In this document: piece after piece, positions 15,791-24,488 of the stretch | Layout of the letters: each line of letters begins with the position of its first letter | Position numbering within the stretch: the stretch's first letter is position 1 | Origin: Candidatus Agathobaculum pullicola | GTDB taxonomy: Bacteria; Bacillota; Clostridia; Oscillospirales; Butyricicoccaceae | Assembly: GCA_019115085.1 (NCBI GenBank) | Contig: DXEF01000053.1 | Coordinates: 1 to 48,553 of the forward strand | DNA: 48,553 bases | Reading direction: 5' to 3' | The notes under the pieces: generated by a model | What the model was told of the DNA's origin: nothing | Seen by the model: the letters and a program-made list of their open reading frames with translations, nothing else | Database searches by the model: none | Program-made: the position numbers and the translations under genes

Positions 15791-16851
15791 CAGCCTTCCT
15801 CCTTCTGCACCGCATCGAGCGCCGCAAGCAGCGCGTCGCTCTCTTTCCGCGTCTTGACCGCCGTGCGGTAGTATCCTCGTGTTAAACCGCGGTAATTGGA
15901 GCAGTCTCGTATCAGAATACCGCGCCGCGCGAGTTTGTCCTGCAAGTCGACATCCTGTGCGCGAAACAGCAGGAAATTTGCTTCTCCCGCACAAACCCAC
16001 AGCCCACGCGCGGCAAGCTGCGCCGCCAGATACGCGCGCTCACACGCGATTCGCGCGGTGCTCTCCTGTGCAAAATTACGCTCACGCGCGCATGCCACCG
16101 CGCATGCCTGCGCCACCACCGACACGTTCCATGGCTGCCCCACGCGGTACAGGCCCTCTATCAGCGCTGCGTCCGCCGTCATGCACCAGCCGAAGCGCAC
16201 GCCCGGCACAGCGTACATCTTGGTATATGCCCGCAGCAACACAAGCGTCGGAAATTCGTCCAACAGCGGCACAAGCGTGCGCTGCGCACCGTCTGCCACA
16301 AAATCGAGAAAACACTCGTCCACAATCAGCCGCGCGCCTACTTGTGCGCACCGCACGGCAATCTCGCGCAGCAGCGCGGGAGTAATCGTGCGTCCGGTCG
16401 GGTTGTTGGGGTGGCACAGATAGACCGCGTCCAGTTCGGGCGTGATATCGTCCAGAATCCGCTCGGTAACGGCAAAAGCCTCGTCCGCGCGCAGCATATG
16501 AAAACATAGCCGCGCATCCGTGAGCGTGCGCTCGTATTCCGCGAAGGTCGGCGCGAGCAGCAGCGCGGTTTTGGGGCGCAAAACCGTCGCCAGCCGGTCG
16601 AGCACGTCCGCCGCCCCGCTGCCGCAATAGATGCGATCGGGGTCGACGCCCTCCGCCGCGCCGATCGCCTGCCGCGCCGCGCGGCAAAACGGGTCTGGGT
16701 ACTGTGTGCAGGCGTCGACCGCGTCCAGCATTGCCTGTTTGACGCGCTCCGGGATGCCATAAGGGTTGATATTGGCCGATAAGTCCACCGGCGCGCCGCC
16801 AAAGCGCGCGGCAAACGTATACACATCGCCGCCGTGTACATATGCGGGCAT
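15790..16851 (-). CDS. cobD: L-threonine-O-3-phosphate decarboxylase
   Basis: 353 residues from the ATG at 16851 (MPAYVHGGDVYTFAARFGGA), with AAGGAGG six bases upstream. It is a class I/II PLP fold related to histidinol-phosphate aminotransferase. The PLP lysine is K211 in AYTKMYAVPGVRFGW. NINPYG (27-32) and CHPNNPTGR (146-154) are the other family marks. The product, (R)-1-aminopropan-2-ol phosphate, is joined to cobyric acid by CbiB. The gene neighbours cbiB and cbiP, which supports CobD over HisC. A threonine kinase to supply the substrate is not seen. Confidence 0.93.
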   Translation of the reverse strand: MPAYVHGGDVYTFAARFGGAPVDLSANINPYGIPERVKQAMLDAVDACTQYPDPFCRAARQAIGAAEGVDPDRIYCGSGAADVLDRLATVLRPKTALLLAPTFAEYERTLTDARLCFHMLRADEAFAVTERILDDITPELDAVYLCHPNNPTGRTITPALLREIAVRCAQVGARLIVDECFLDFVADGAQRTLVPLLDEFPTLVLLRAYTKMYAVPGVRFGWCMTADAALIEGLYRVGQPWNVSVVAQACAVACARERNFAQESTARIACERAYLAAQLAARGLWVCAGEANFLLFRAQDVDLQDKLARRGILIRDCSNYRGLTRGYYRTAVKTRKESDALLAALDAVQKEEG

Positions 16852-16865
16852 GGGATTCCTCCTTT

Positions 16866-17834
16866 TTATCCAAGCGGCGGCCATGCAAAAAGGAGCCGCA
16901 GCATCGCGCACAGCACAAGCGCGAGCGCGCTCGCCATGCTCATCAGGTCGCAGGTCTGTAAGATATCCGTGCGCCGCACCACACGGTCGGGGTCGCCGAA
17001 CGACGCTTTTTTGACCGTTTTCCCAAAATAGCTTGCATCCCCGCCAAGCCGGATATGCAGCGCGCCCGCGCAAGCGGACTCGGTCTGTCCGGCGTTCGGG
17101 CTTTTATGTCCGTTCCGGTCGCGCCGGCAAATGCGCAGCGCGTTGCGGTTGTCGAGTCCCAGCATACCCGCCGCCGCAATCAGGCAGACAGCAGCCAAAC
17201 GCGCGGGGACAAAATTAAAAACATCGTCCATGCGTGCGGAAAACTTGCCGAAATACTCATATTTGTCGTTGTGGTAGCCGACCATCGAATCGAGCGTGTT
17301 GACCGCCTTGTACAGCAGCCCCAGCGGCGCGCCGCCAATGAGCAGGAAGATGAGCGGCGCGACTACGCCGTCTGTCGTGTTCTCCGCGACCGTCTCGACC
17401 GCCGCCTTAATAACGCCCGCCTCATCGAGCTGACCGGTATCGCGGCCGACATACATTGCAACCGCCTTGCGTCCGTCCTCGAGCGACTGTCCCAACGCGC
17501 GGTATACCTGTTTTCCTGCATCGGCAAGGCATTTTCGCGCCAGAATCAGCCAGCAAAGCAGCGTTTCGGCTGCAAAACCCAGCCAGAAATTCACCCCGCG
17601 CAGCCAGCGCAGCGCGAAAAACGGCGCGGCAAAGCTGATGCCGCACACAATCAGCCACAGCAGCACGCCTGCGGCTGTTTCACCGCGGCGGGTTTTGGGA
17701 AACAGCCGCCGCAGGATTTTTTCGGTCAACGACACCAGCCGCCCAATGAGGCACGCAGGGTGCAGCGCAGTGTTCGGGTCGCCCAGCACAGTGTCCAACA
17801 AAAAGCCGAGCAGCACGGCACAGGTCAGGTACAT
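16866..17834 (-). CDS. cbiB: Adenosylcobinamide-phosphate synthase (membrane protein)
   Basis: 322 residues starting MYLTCAVLLGFLLDTVLGDP with four or more membrane segments. The GDPNTALHPACLIGRLV motif near the N-terminus, VETVAENTTDGVVAPLI in the middle and DSMVGYHNDKYEYFGKFSAR with DDVFNFVPARL after it are characteristic of CbiB/CobD-type synthases. It couples the aminopropanol arm to cobyric acid at the membrane. The start overlaps the end of the mini cobU by ten bases and has GGAG upstream. Confidence 0.95.
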   Translation of the reverse strand: MYLTCAVLLGFLLDTVLGDPNTALHPACLIGRLVSLTEKILRRLFPKTRRGETAAGVLLWLIVCGISFAAPFFALRWLRGVNFWLGFAAETLLCWLILARKCLADAGKQVYRALGQSLEDGRKAVAMYVGRDTGQLDEAGVIKAAVETVAENTTDGVVAPLIFLLIGGAPLGLLYKAVNTLDSMVGYHNDKYEYFGKFSARMDDVFNFVPARLAAVCLIAAAGMLGLDNRNALRICRRDRNGHKSPNAGQTESACAGALHIRLGGDASYFGKTVKKASFGDPDRVVRRTDILQTCDLMSMASALALVLCAMLRLLFAWPPLG

Positions 17835-18160
17835 GGTTTGTCTCCTTTAATGTATTGCGGGATGCCCGCCGTCACACGCACGACCGCGTCCGCCTCGTCC
17901 GCCAGTGCGCAGCACAGCCGCCCGACCGCCTCGCGGTAGGCTTCGTCCATGCGGTCGATCGGCACCACACCGCAGCCGACTTCGTCGCAGGTGACCGCAT
18001 GGCCGCGTAAAGCGTCCAGCAGCGCCATCGGGTCGCGGCCTGCCGCAAGCGCCTCCCGCACGCGAAGGTGCAGATTTTCCGCAAGCGGCAGCGCGGGATA
18101 CAGTGCACGCGCAAGCGCGGCCTTGCCTTGATGCGCCCCGCCAATAATGAGCACGGTCAT
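17825..18160 (-). CDS. Miniature CobU-like P-loop protein
   Basis: 111 residues from the ATG at 18160 (MTVLIIGGAHQGKAALARAL); the stop of cobS overlaps it. It has the CobU-type P-loop GGAHQGK and a C-terminal half close to CobU (CDEVGCGVVPIDRM and VTAGIPQYIKG). It lacks the middle of CobU, including the histidine-bearing region that carries GMP in the bifunctional enzyme (HR-x-x-R near residue 49 of the full-length CobU nearby). At about 60% of the normal length it could be a kinase-only enzyme, a regulatory partner, or a decaying copy; the clean overlaps argue for function. A full CobU lies just upstream of cobS. Confidence 0.8.
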   Translation of the reverse strand: MTVLIIGGAHQGKAALARALYPALPLAENLHLRVREALAAGRDPMALLDALRGHAVTCDEVGCGVVPIDRMDEAYREAVGRLCCALADEADAVVRVTAGIPQYIKGDKPCT

Positions 18161-18945
18161 ATTATCATTCCTCCCAACGCGGCGCACGCGATCGCCAAAA
18201 GCTCGGATACCGAAATGAAAAATCCGGCCAGGTCGCCCGTGATGCCGCCGAAGACACGGCGGGTCATCTGTTCATGCACGCCGTACCACATCAGCAGCAC
18301 GATAATGAGCACCGTACCTGCCGTCAAACCGTGCGGCACGGCATACAGCAGCAGTCCGGCTGCGGTCAGATAGAGCACAAACTCCAGCAGCAGCGCGATG
18401 GCAACCGTTTTTTTGTCGCTGTTTTCCGCAAACAGGTGGGCAAGGCCGGAATCCTTCGCGCAAGGCGTAAGTACGACCTTGCAGCCGCCCAGTGTGCGCG
18501 CGAGTGCAAATCCGGCAAGCACCAGCGGCAGCAGCGTGGGCGCGTGGTAAACCTGCGCAAAGCAGCCGACCTCGGCCAGCAGAAAAGCCATCAGCCACAT
18601 CGGGCCAAATGCCCCGACGTGCGGGTCCTTCAAAATCGCCAGCCGTTTTTCCCGGTCGCCGTAGGAGCAGAGCGCATCACAGGTGTCGCACAGGCCGTCC
18701 AGATGGATGCCGCCCGACACAAAAAGCGGGATAAGCGCCGCTCCGACCGCATAAAACAGCCCGTCGGCAGCAAAGTGCGTGCAGAATATGAACCAGAGCC
18801 ACTCGAGCGCACCAATCAGCACGCCGACCAGCGGCAAAAAGCCGAGCGCCCAGCGCATCGTCCGCTTTTCCCACCGCACCTGCGGCACAGGCACGACCGA
18901 ATACATGGAAAACGCGACCAGCAGGCCGCTCCACGCGCTTTTCAT
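18157..18945 (-). CDS. cobS: Adenosylcobinamide-GDP ribazoletransferase (cobalamin synthase)
   Basis: 262 residues from the ATG at 18945 (MKSAWSGLLVAFSMYSVVPV); the start lies in the cobU stop (ATGA). A polytopic membrane protein with LPLVGVLIGALEWLWF, GGIHLDGLCDTCDALCSYGD (the acidic active-site block, near residues 80-99) and KDPHVGAFGPMWLMAFLL. It joins adenosylcobinamide-GDP to alpha-ribazole (phosphate) to make the final corrinoid. The aspartates of GLCDTCDAL are the conserved metal ligands. Ends with an ATGA overlap into the mini cobU. Confidence 0.95.
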   Translation of the reverse strand: MKSAWSGLLVAFSMYSVVPVPQVRWEKRTMRWALGFLPLVGVLIGALEWLWFIFCTHFAADGLFYAVGAALIPLFVSGGIHLDGLCDTCDALCSYGDREKRLAILKDPHVGAFGPMWLMAFLLAEVGCFAQVYHAPTLLPLVLAGFALARTLGGCKVVLTPCAKDSGLAHLFAENSDKKTVAIALLLEFVLYLTAAGLLLYAVPHGLTAGTVLIIVLLMWYGVHEQMTRRVFGGITGDLAGFFISVSELLAIACAALGGMII

Positions 18946-19472
18946 GGCTCTTTCGCTCCTTTCAGCGGCAGTAAAATGCCGCATACCGACTCATATACCG
19001 CCTCCGCCCGCGCCGCCAGCGCGCGGTTCAGCGCCGCAAGGTCGCGGATATACCGTTCCGTCTCAGGGGGATAGCCTACGCCGTCGGAAAAGATTTCGTC
19101 CGTCACCGCGACCAGCGTTTCGCAGCAGTCTTGCAAATGCGCTATTCCTGCAAGGATGCTGCCGAACGCCGCGTCGCCCGCGCCTTCGGGCGCAAAAATT
19201 TCATTTGCCAGCAGATTGCCCAAATCCTCAAGCAAAATCCCGTCATATCGTCGGGCAAGCGGTAGATTTTGCAGCCCCAGCGGACACTCGACCGTCTCAA
19301 AGCCTTTACCCCGCCGCAGCGCGCGGTGCCGCGCGATGCGCGCCTGCGCCGCCGCACCAAAGGGCTGCATGGTTGCCAGATACAACCGGGAGGACGGCGC
19401 AGCTTCGCACAACAGGCGCTCCGCATGTGCGGATTTTCCGCTTGCCGCGCCGCCGGTGACCAAAATCAGCAT
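18942..19472 (-). CDS. cobU: Adenosylcobinamide kinase / phosphate guanylyltransferase
   Basis: 176 residues, normal CobU length, starting MLILVTGGAASGKSAHAERL. The P-loop GGAASGKS is at 7-14. RIARHRALR (45-53) holds the histidine expected to carry GMP. LLEDLGNLLANEIF, VAVTDEIFSDGVGYPPETER and LNRALAARAEAVYESVCG complete the pattern. It phosphorylates adenosylcobinamide and transfers GMP to give adenosylcobinamide-GDP. The usual EVG-x-GIVP segment is altered here to EIFSDGVGYPP, while the mini copy keeps the canonical form. AAGGAAGG precedes the ATG. Confidence 0.92.
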   Translation of the reverse strand: MLILVTGGAASGKSAHAERLLCEAAPSSRLYLATMQPFGAAAQARIARHRALRRGKGFETVECPLGLQNLPLARRYDGILLEDLGNLLANEIFAPEGAGDAAFGSILAGIAHLQDCCETLVAVTDEIFSDGVGYPPETERYIRDLAALNRALAARAEAVYESVCGILLPLKGAKEP

Positions 19473-19494
19473 ATGCTCGTCCTTCCTTCTGTGT

Positions 19495-20553
19495 TTATGT
19501 TAGCGGCTGATATGCCTCGACCCCTGCCTCGGCAAAGCTCGGCATGCCGTCATAGGCTGCAAACACCAAATCGAGCAGGCTGACCGCCGCAACCGCGCCC
19601 GTTCCCTCGCCCAGCCGCATGCCCGCCGTGATAAACGGCTGAAGTTCCAGTTCGCGCAGCAGCAAAGCGCCCGCGGGCTCCTCCGAGCGGTGTCCCGCGA
19701 GCAGATACCCGCGCACGGTGGGACACAGCCGCACCGCAACCAGCGCCGCCGTGCACGAAATCACGCCGTCGAGCACGACAGGCAGTCCGCAGGCCGCCGC
19801 GCCTAGATACAGTCCGGCCAGCCCCGCGATATCCAGCCCGCCAACCTTGTGCAGCACGTCGAGCGGGTCACTCGGGTCAGGTCGGTGCAATGCCAGTGCG
19901 GTTTGAATTGCGCGTACTTTGCGTTCCAGCCCTTCCGAGGAAAGACCCGCGCCGCGGCCGGTCACGGTTTGCACGTCCGCGCCGGTCAGCGCAGCGGTCA
20001 CGGCGGCGCTTGTCGTCGTGTTGCCGATGCCCATTTCGCCGCCGCACAGCAGGTCGTACTCCTGCGCGGCACACCACTGCGCCAGTTCCATCCCCGTTTC
20101 AACCGCCCGCACGGCCTCTGCCCGCGTCATAGCGGCCTGTTTTGTCATATCCGCCGTACCGTATCGAATTTTGCGATGCAAAATCCTTTCGCCCTGCACG
20201 TCGCGCGCCACGCCGATATCCACCGGGAAGCTGTCCATGCCGATATGCCGCGCCATCAGACAGACCGCCGACCGGCCGCGTCCCATATTTTCGGTCACGG
20301 TCGCGGTAACCTCCTGTCCGCACTGGGTCACGCCCTCGGCGACCACGCCGTTGTCCGCGCAAAACATCACAACCGCGCGCTTGGCAATCGAGGGGCGCGG
20401 CGTGCGCCGGATGGCGGCAATCTGCGCCACTGCGTCCTGCAACAGCCCCAGACTGCCCAGCGGCATCGCAATATCGGAAAACCGCTGTGCCGCCTGCACG
20501 CGGCTCTTCTCGCAAGGCGGGCGCACCGCCGCAATTCCCTGCTGCAAATCCAT
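19495..20553 (-). CDS. cobT: Nicotinate-nucleotide dimethylbenzimidazole phosphoribosyltransferase
   Basis: 352 residues starting MDLQQGIAAVRPPCEKSRVQ, with AAAGGATGA upstream. The CobT marks are MPLGSLGLLQDA (30-41), CADNGVVAEGVT (65-76), GGEMGIGNTTTSAAV (171-185), GGLDIAGLAGLYLGAA and the catalytic glutamate E316 in RLGEGTGA. It makes alpha-ribotide from nicotinate mononucleotide and a lower-ligand base. The true base cannot be read from the sequence: no bluB or bza genes are in the window. It lies between cbiA and cobU. Confidence 0.96.
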   Translation of the reverse strand: MDLQQGIAAVRPPCEKSRVQAAQRFSDIAMPLGSLGLLQDAVAQIAAIRRTPRPSIAKRAVVMFCADNGVVAEGVTQCGQEVTATVTENMGRGRSAVCLMARHIGMDSFPVDIGVARDVQGERILHRKIRYGTADMTKQAAMTRAEAVRAVETGMELAQWCAAQEYDLLCGGEMGIGNTTTSAAVTAALTGADVQTVTGRGAGLSSEGLERKVRAIQTALALHRPDPSDPLDVLHKVGGLDIAGLAGLYLGAAACGLPVVLDGVISCTAALVAVRLCPTVRGYLLAGHRSEEPAGALLLRELELQPFITAGMRLGEGTGAVAAVSLLDLVFAAYDGMPSFAEAGVEAYQPLT

Positions 20554-20559
20554 GGTGTG

Positions 20560-21900
20560 TCATCCTTTCTGCGCACAGCGGCGCACAAACTGCGCGGCAA
20601 ACGTCGGGTTTGCACGAAAATACAGGTGCGGGAATCCCGCATACAGCGTATCGCTTGCGTGAATACACGCCCACGCGCGGCCGTTCGGCTTGCATGCGTC
20701 AAAATCCGCGCCCTCGTCGCTCGACACCGCATAATGAAACGCGTGCGCGCGAATAGACTCCCCTGCGCGGCACAGCAGATTATCCCGCCGTGCGGTCAGC
20801 GTCACATAGCCGAAGGGCTGTAGCTTTTTGGTCAAATGCGCGTCTCCATCGAACACGCCCGCCATTGCCGCGCCGTCCAGCGTGTAGTGCAAGTAGAGGA
20901 AGCCGCCACATTCCGCAATCGTCGGCAGACCGCCGCACACGGCAGCACGGATGCTGTCGCGCATGGTGCGGTTTGCCGCCAGCCGCGCCGCGTGCAGCTC
21001 AGGATATCCCCCGCCAAGATACAGGCCGTTCACGCCGTCCGGCAGTTTTTCGTCTGCAAGCGGAGAAAACGGTACCAGCTCCGCGCCGAGCGCGCGCAGC
21101 ACGTCAAAGTTATCCGCATAGTAAAAGCAGAACGCGCGGTCCTGCGCCACCGCAATACGCACCGGCTTATCTACCGCCGGTATCAGCGGCGCGATTTCGT
21201 CCGCAAGCGGCGGCGCGGTACGCGAAAGCGCCAGCAGACCGTCAAGGTCGAGTCCCTGCGCCGCCGCGTCGGCCAGCCGGTCGAGCTTGTCCGATAGATC
21301 CCGAATCTCGGCCGCAGTCACAAGACCGAGGTGGCGGTCGGGGATTTCCGCGTCCGGAATGGGCGGCAAAAAGCCATAAACCGGCAAGCCCGCTTTTTCC
21401 GCGATTGCCCGATAAAACGGGTACATTGCCGCGGTTACACCGTTGAGAATCACGCCGGCAAGCGTATTCGGTGCAAAATCCCGAAACCCTTGTATCTCCG
21501 CCGCAAGCGACAGCGACTGCCCGCGCGGACGGACGATCAGCACAGCGGGGGTATGCGTCGCGCGGGCCAGATGCGCCGCCGAAGCGGTGTCGGTCATACC
21601 GGAAACACCGTCATAAAAGCCCATCACGCCCTCGATGATGCCCACGCCATCCGTCGGAATGTGGCGCGCCAGCTGCCCGCGCACCTCGCCTTCGTCCACG
21701 AAAAACAAATCGAGGTTGCGGCTTGGAATGCCGAGCGCCTCGGTGTGGAACATCGGGTCGATGTAGTCCGGCCCACACTTGAAGGCCGCAAGCGGCACGC
21801 CGCGACGCTGCAAGGCGCGCAGCAGCGCGGTCGTCACCGTCGTTTTGCCGCAGCCTGAGCCGGTGCCCGCCAGCAGCAGGCGGGGTGCGTTATTCTGCAT
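20560..21900 (-). CDS. cbiA: Cobyrinate a,c-diamide synthase
   Basis: 446 residues starting MQNNAPRLLLAGTGSGCGKT, with the P-loop GTGSGCGKT at 12-20. FKCGPDYIDPMFHTEALG (40-57) and GFYDGVSGM (94-102) are CbiA marks. The C-terminal glutaminase has LYLGGGYPELHA and nucleophile Cys331 in IAECGGFLYLHY. It amidates the a and c side chains of cobyrinate using glutamine and ATP. The start overlaps the cbiE-cbiT end by eleven bases; GGGAGG lies upstream inside that gene. Confidence 0.96.
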   Translation of the reverse strand: MQNNAPRLLLAGTGSGCGKTTVTTALLRALQRRGVPLAAFKCGPDYIDPMFHTEALGIPSRNLDLFFVDEGEVRGQLARHIPTDGVGIIEGVMGFYDGVSGMTDTASAAHLARATHTPAVLIVRPRGQSLSLAAEIQGFRDFAPNTLAGVILNGVTAAMYPFYRAIAEKAGLPVYGFLPPIPDAEIPDRHLGLVTAAEIRDLSDKLDRLADAAAQGLDLDGLLALSRTAPPLADEIAPLIPAVDKPVRIAVAQDRAFCFYYADNFDVLRALGAELVPFSPLADEKLPDGVNGLYLGGGYPELHAARLAANRTMRDSIRAAVCGGLPTIAECGGFLYLHYTLDGAAMAGVFDGDAHLTKKLQPFGYVTLTARRDNLLCRAGESIRAHAFHYAVSSDEGADFDACKPNGRAWACIHASDTLYAGFPHLYFRANPTFAAQFVRRCAQKG

Positions 21901-23083
21901 CTTTTCCGCCTCCCGACAGGATAAAAACCGGATTGAGCGCAGTCATCATGGTATACGGCCCGATCGCACGACCGCGCGCGGCGGCCAGCTGCGAAACCTC
22001 AATATTCGCAAAACCCAGTTCCACCAGCGCATGCCGTGTTTCCTCCAGCGTTTCCAGCGCAATCGCGGTGACCACCACGCGCACAGAGGCATTTTTCTCC
22101 TGCGCAATTTCCAAAATGCGCCGCATCGCGCCGCCGCTGCCGCCGACGAACACACAGTCCGGTGCGGGCAGCGTCTCCAGCGCTTGGGGCGCACGCCCCG
22201 CTATGATTTGCACGTTATATCCGCCCAGCTTGCGTCGGTTTTCTTCCAGCAGTGCCAGCGCGTCCGCGTCACGCTCGACCGCGTATACCTTGCCCTCGCA
22301 CGCGCGGCGCGCCAGTTCGAGCGTCATCGCGCCCGTACCCGCGCCCACATCCCAAACTGTGTCGCCCGGCTGCACCGCCAGCCGTCCGCACGCTGTCCAG
22401 CGCACTTCCTCCTTGGTCATGGGGACGTTCCCGCGCGTGAACATGCTGTCGCGCAAGGGTTCGGCCGCATTGACCGCGTCCGGATGCACAATCAGCAGCA
22501 CAGCGAGGTCGCCGCAAGGCTGCGCGGCAAGTACTTCTGCCGTCGCAGTCTGCACACGCTCGGTTTCCATGCCGAGATTTTCCCCCAGATGGACGGTCAG
22601 CCCGCCGAGACCCGCATCCGCAAGCGTTCGGCATACGGTCTGTGCGTTCTGCGCTCCACCGGTCAGCACAAACACCTTTTTGTGATAGCTGACCGCGCCG
22701 AGGATGCTGCCCGCGCGCCCATGCAGACTGCGCACGCAAACGTCATCATAGGAAACGCCCAGCTTTGCGCAGAAATATTGCAGGCTGGACAGGCCGCACA
22801 CCAGCCGCACGTCCCCGTGCGGTGCAAGCTGCTCCCGCAGCCGCGCCGCCGCGCTGAAAAAGCCCACGTCGCCCGAAACCAGCACCGCGACCGTTTGCCC
22901 ATTTGCATCCACCGCGCGCGCGGCCAGTTCGGTAAACGGGCAAATCTCCGTCTCTGGCCCGATGGAAGCAAGCCGATGCGTGGCGAGCACGGCGTCCGCC
23001 GTACTCAGCACACGGCGGGCTTCACCAGTCAGCGTGTCCGACGTACCCATTCCCGCGCCGATGATATAAAATATACGGGCCAT
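21890..23083 (-). CDS. cbiET: CbiE-CbiT fusion (cobalt-precorrin-7 methyltransferase/decarboxylase)
   Basis: 397 residues from the ATG at 23083 (MARIFYIIGAGMGTSDTLTG). Residues 1-205 are a CbiE-type SAM methyltransferase (IIGAGMG, VLVSGDVGFFS 68-78). Residues 210-397 are CbiT, opening with RGNVPMTKEEVRW and carrying the SAM motif VWDVGAGTGAM (243-253) and VFVGGSGGAMRRIL. Together they methylate C5 and C15 and decarboxylate C12. In the aerobic pathway the fused form is CobL. The fused order E-T is common, but Salmonella has separate proteins. AAGGGGAAGG precedes the ATG. It follows hemL after a gap of 124 bp with hairpins. Confidence 0.95.
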   Translation of the reverse strand: MARIFYIIGAGMGTSDTLTGEARRVLSTADAVLATHRLASIGPETEICPFTELAARAVDANGQTVAVLVSGDVGFFSAAARLREQLAPHGDVRLVCGLSSLQYFCAKLGVSYDDVCVRSLHGRAGSILGAVSYHKKVFVLTGGAQNAQTVCRTLADAGLGGLTVHLGENLGMETERVQTATAEVLAAQPCGDLAVLLIVHPDAVNAAEPLRDSMFTRGNVPMTKEEVRWTACGRLAVQPGDTVWDVGAGTGAMTLELARRACEGKVYAVERDADALALLEENRRKLGGYNVQIIAGRAPQALETLPAPDCVFVGGSGGAMRRILEIAQEKNASVRVVVTAIALETLEETRHALVELGFANIEVSQLAAARGRAIGPYTMMTALNPVFILSGGGKDAE

Positions 23084-23127
23084 ATCCTTCCCCTTTCTTA
23101 ACATTTGCGGCATCTCTCGCCCACTTG

Positions 23128-23175
23128 TCCGACTGCGGCGCGCAGCCGAACCGTTCCCGCCGTCCGCAGACGGCG
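23128..23175 (-). repeat. Two hairpins in the hemL-cbiET gap
   Basis: 23128-23150 has 10-bp arms with a 3-nt loop. On the plus strand two positions mismatch (A-C), but on the minus-strand RNA both become G-U wobbles, so the stem is fully paired in the transcript. 23158-23175 has 7-bp cgccgtc/gacggcg arms and a 4-nt loop. No U-tract follows. This is the only substantial gap in the operon downstream of cbiM-cbiN-cbiD; the other junctions overlap or have spacers under about 25 bp. Confidence 0.6.
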
Positions 23176-23207
23176 TCTCCCCTCTTCAAAAGGCATGTTG
23201 GTATCCC

Positions 23208-24488
23208 TTACATCAGCGCCAGCGTCTCCTCAGCCGCCTGCACCGTGAACGCCAAGTCCTTCTGCGTGTGCGCGGACGAGACAAACATCGCCTCAAACTG
23301 GCTGGGCGCAAGATATACGCCGCGCAATAACATTTCGTTAAAATACTTTGCGTATTGCTTTGTATCGCTCGTTTTGGCAGCGGCAAAGCAGTCTACCGGC
23401 GTATCCGTAAAGTACGGACACAGGAGCGAGCCGACCTGATTGACCTGCATCTTGATCCCGTGCTTTTCCGCGCTTGCGCGCAGATGATTGGCCAGATACT
23501 GCGCCGAAGTTTCCATGACAGCGTAAATCTCCGGATGGTCGGTCAGAATTTGCAGCTGCGCCAGTCCCGCCGCCATGGCAACCGGATTGCCCGACAGCGT
23601 GCCCGCCTGATAGACCGGCCCGCACGGCGCGACCTGCTCCATGAGCACGCGACTACCCGCATACGCGCCGACCGGCATACCGCCGCCGATGATTTTACCG
23701 AAAGTGACAAGGTCGGCGCGTACGCCGAAATATGCCTGCGCACCGCCCGCCGCCAGACGGAAGCCCGTGATGACCTCGTCAAAAATCAGCAGCACACCGT
23801 GCTTATCGCACAAATCGCGCAGCCCCTGCAAAAAGCCGTCCTTTGGCGGCACAACGCCCATATTCGCCGCGACCGGCTCGACGATAACCGCCGCAACCTC
23901 GCCCGGGTTCGCGTCCAGCAGGCGCTCGACCGAGGCAAGGTCGTTATACTGCGCCATCAGCGTATCCTGCGCCGCGCCACGGGTCACCCCCTTGGAATCC
24001 GGCTCGCCCTGTGTCAGCGCCCCGCTGCCCGCGCCGACCAGCATGGCATCCGAATGGCCGTGATAACAGCCCTCAAACTTGATGATTTTGTCGCGTCCGG
24101 TCGCGCCGCGCGCCAAACGCAGCGCGCTCATCACCGCCTCGGTGCCGCTGTTCACCATGCGCACCATTTCGACATGCGGCACCATAGCGACCATCTTTTC
24201 CGCCATTTCGACCTCGAGTGCGGTCGGCGCGCCGAACGACAGGCCGTTCACCATACGGTCATACACGGCTTTCAGGATATCGGGATGGCTGTGACCGAGC
24301 ACCATCGGCCCCCACGAGCCAACGTAGTCAATGTATTCCAGTCCGTCCTCGTCGAGGATGTGGCTGCCCAGTCCCTTGACGATAAAACGCGGTGTACCGC
24401 CCACCGCGCGAAACGCGCGCACCGGCGAGTTGACGCCGCCCGGCAGCACCTTTTTGGCGCGCTCGAACAGCTGCTCCGACCTCGTCAT
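23208..24488 (-). CDS. hemL: Glutamate-1-semialdehyde 2,1-aminomutase
   Basis: 426 residues, the standard size, starting MTRSEQLFERAKKVLPGGVN and SPVRAFRAVGG. The PLP lysine is K265 in VTFGKIIGGGMPVGAYAG. DYVGSWGPMVLGH, NSGTEAVMSALRLAR and EGCYHGHSDAMLV are GSA-aminomutase marks that separate it from other class III aminotransferases. It makes 5-aminolevulinate from the product of HemA. The start shares one base with the hemB stop (TGATG). Lying in the cobalamin operon, it ties precursor supply to corrinoid demand. Confidence 0.97.
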   Translation of the reverse strand: MTRSEQLFERAKKVLPGGVNSPVRAFRAVGGTPRFIVKGLGSHILDEDGLEYIDYVGSWGPMVLGHSHPDILKAVYDRMVNGLSFGAPTALEVEMAEKMVAMVPHVEMVRMVNSGTEAVMSALRLARGATGRDKIIKFEGCYHGHSDAMLVGAGSGALTQGEPDSKGVTRGAAQDTLMAQYNDLASVERLLDANPGEVAAVIVEPVAANMGVVPPKDGFLQGLRDLCDKHGVLLIFDEVITGFRLAAGGAQAYFGVRADLVTFGKIIGGGMPVGAYAGSRVLMEQVAPCGPVYQAGTLSGNPVAMAAGLAQLQILTDHPEIYAVMETSAQYLANHLRASAEKHGIKMQVNQVGSLLCPYFTDTPVDCFAAAKTSDTKQYAKYFNEMLLRGVYLAPSQFEAMFVSSAHTQKDLAFTVQAAEETLALM

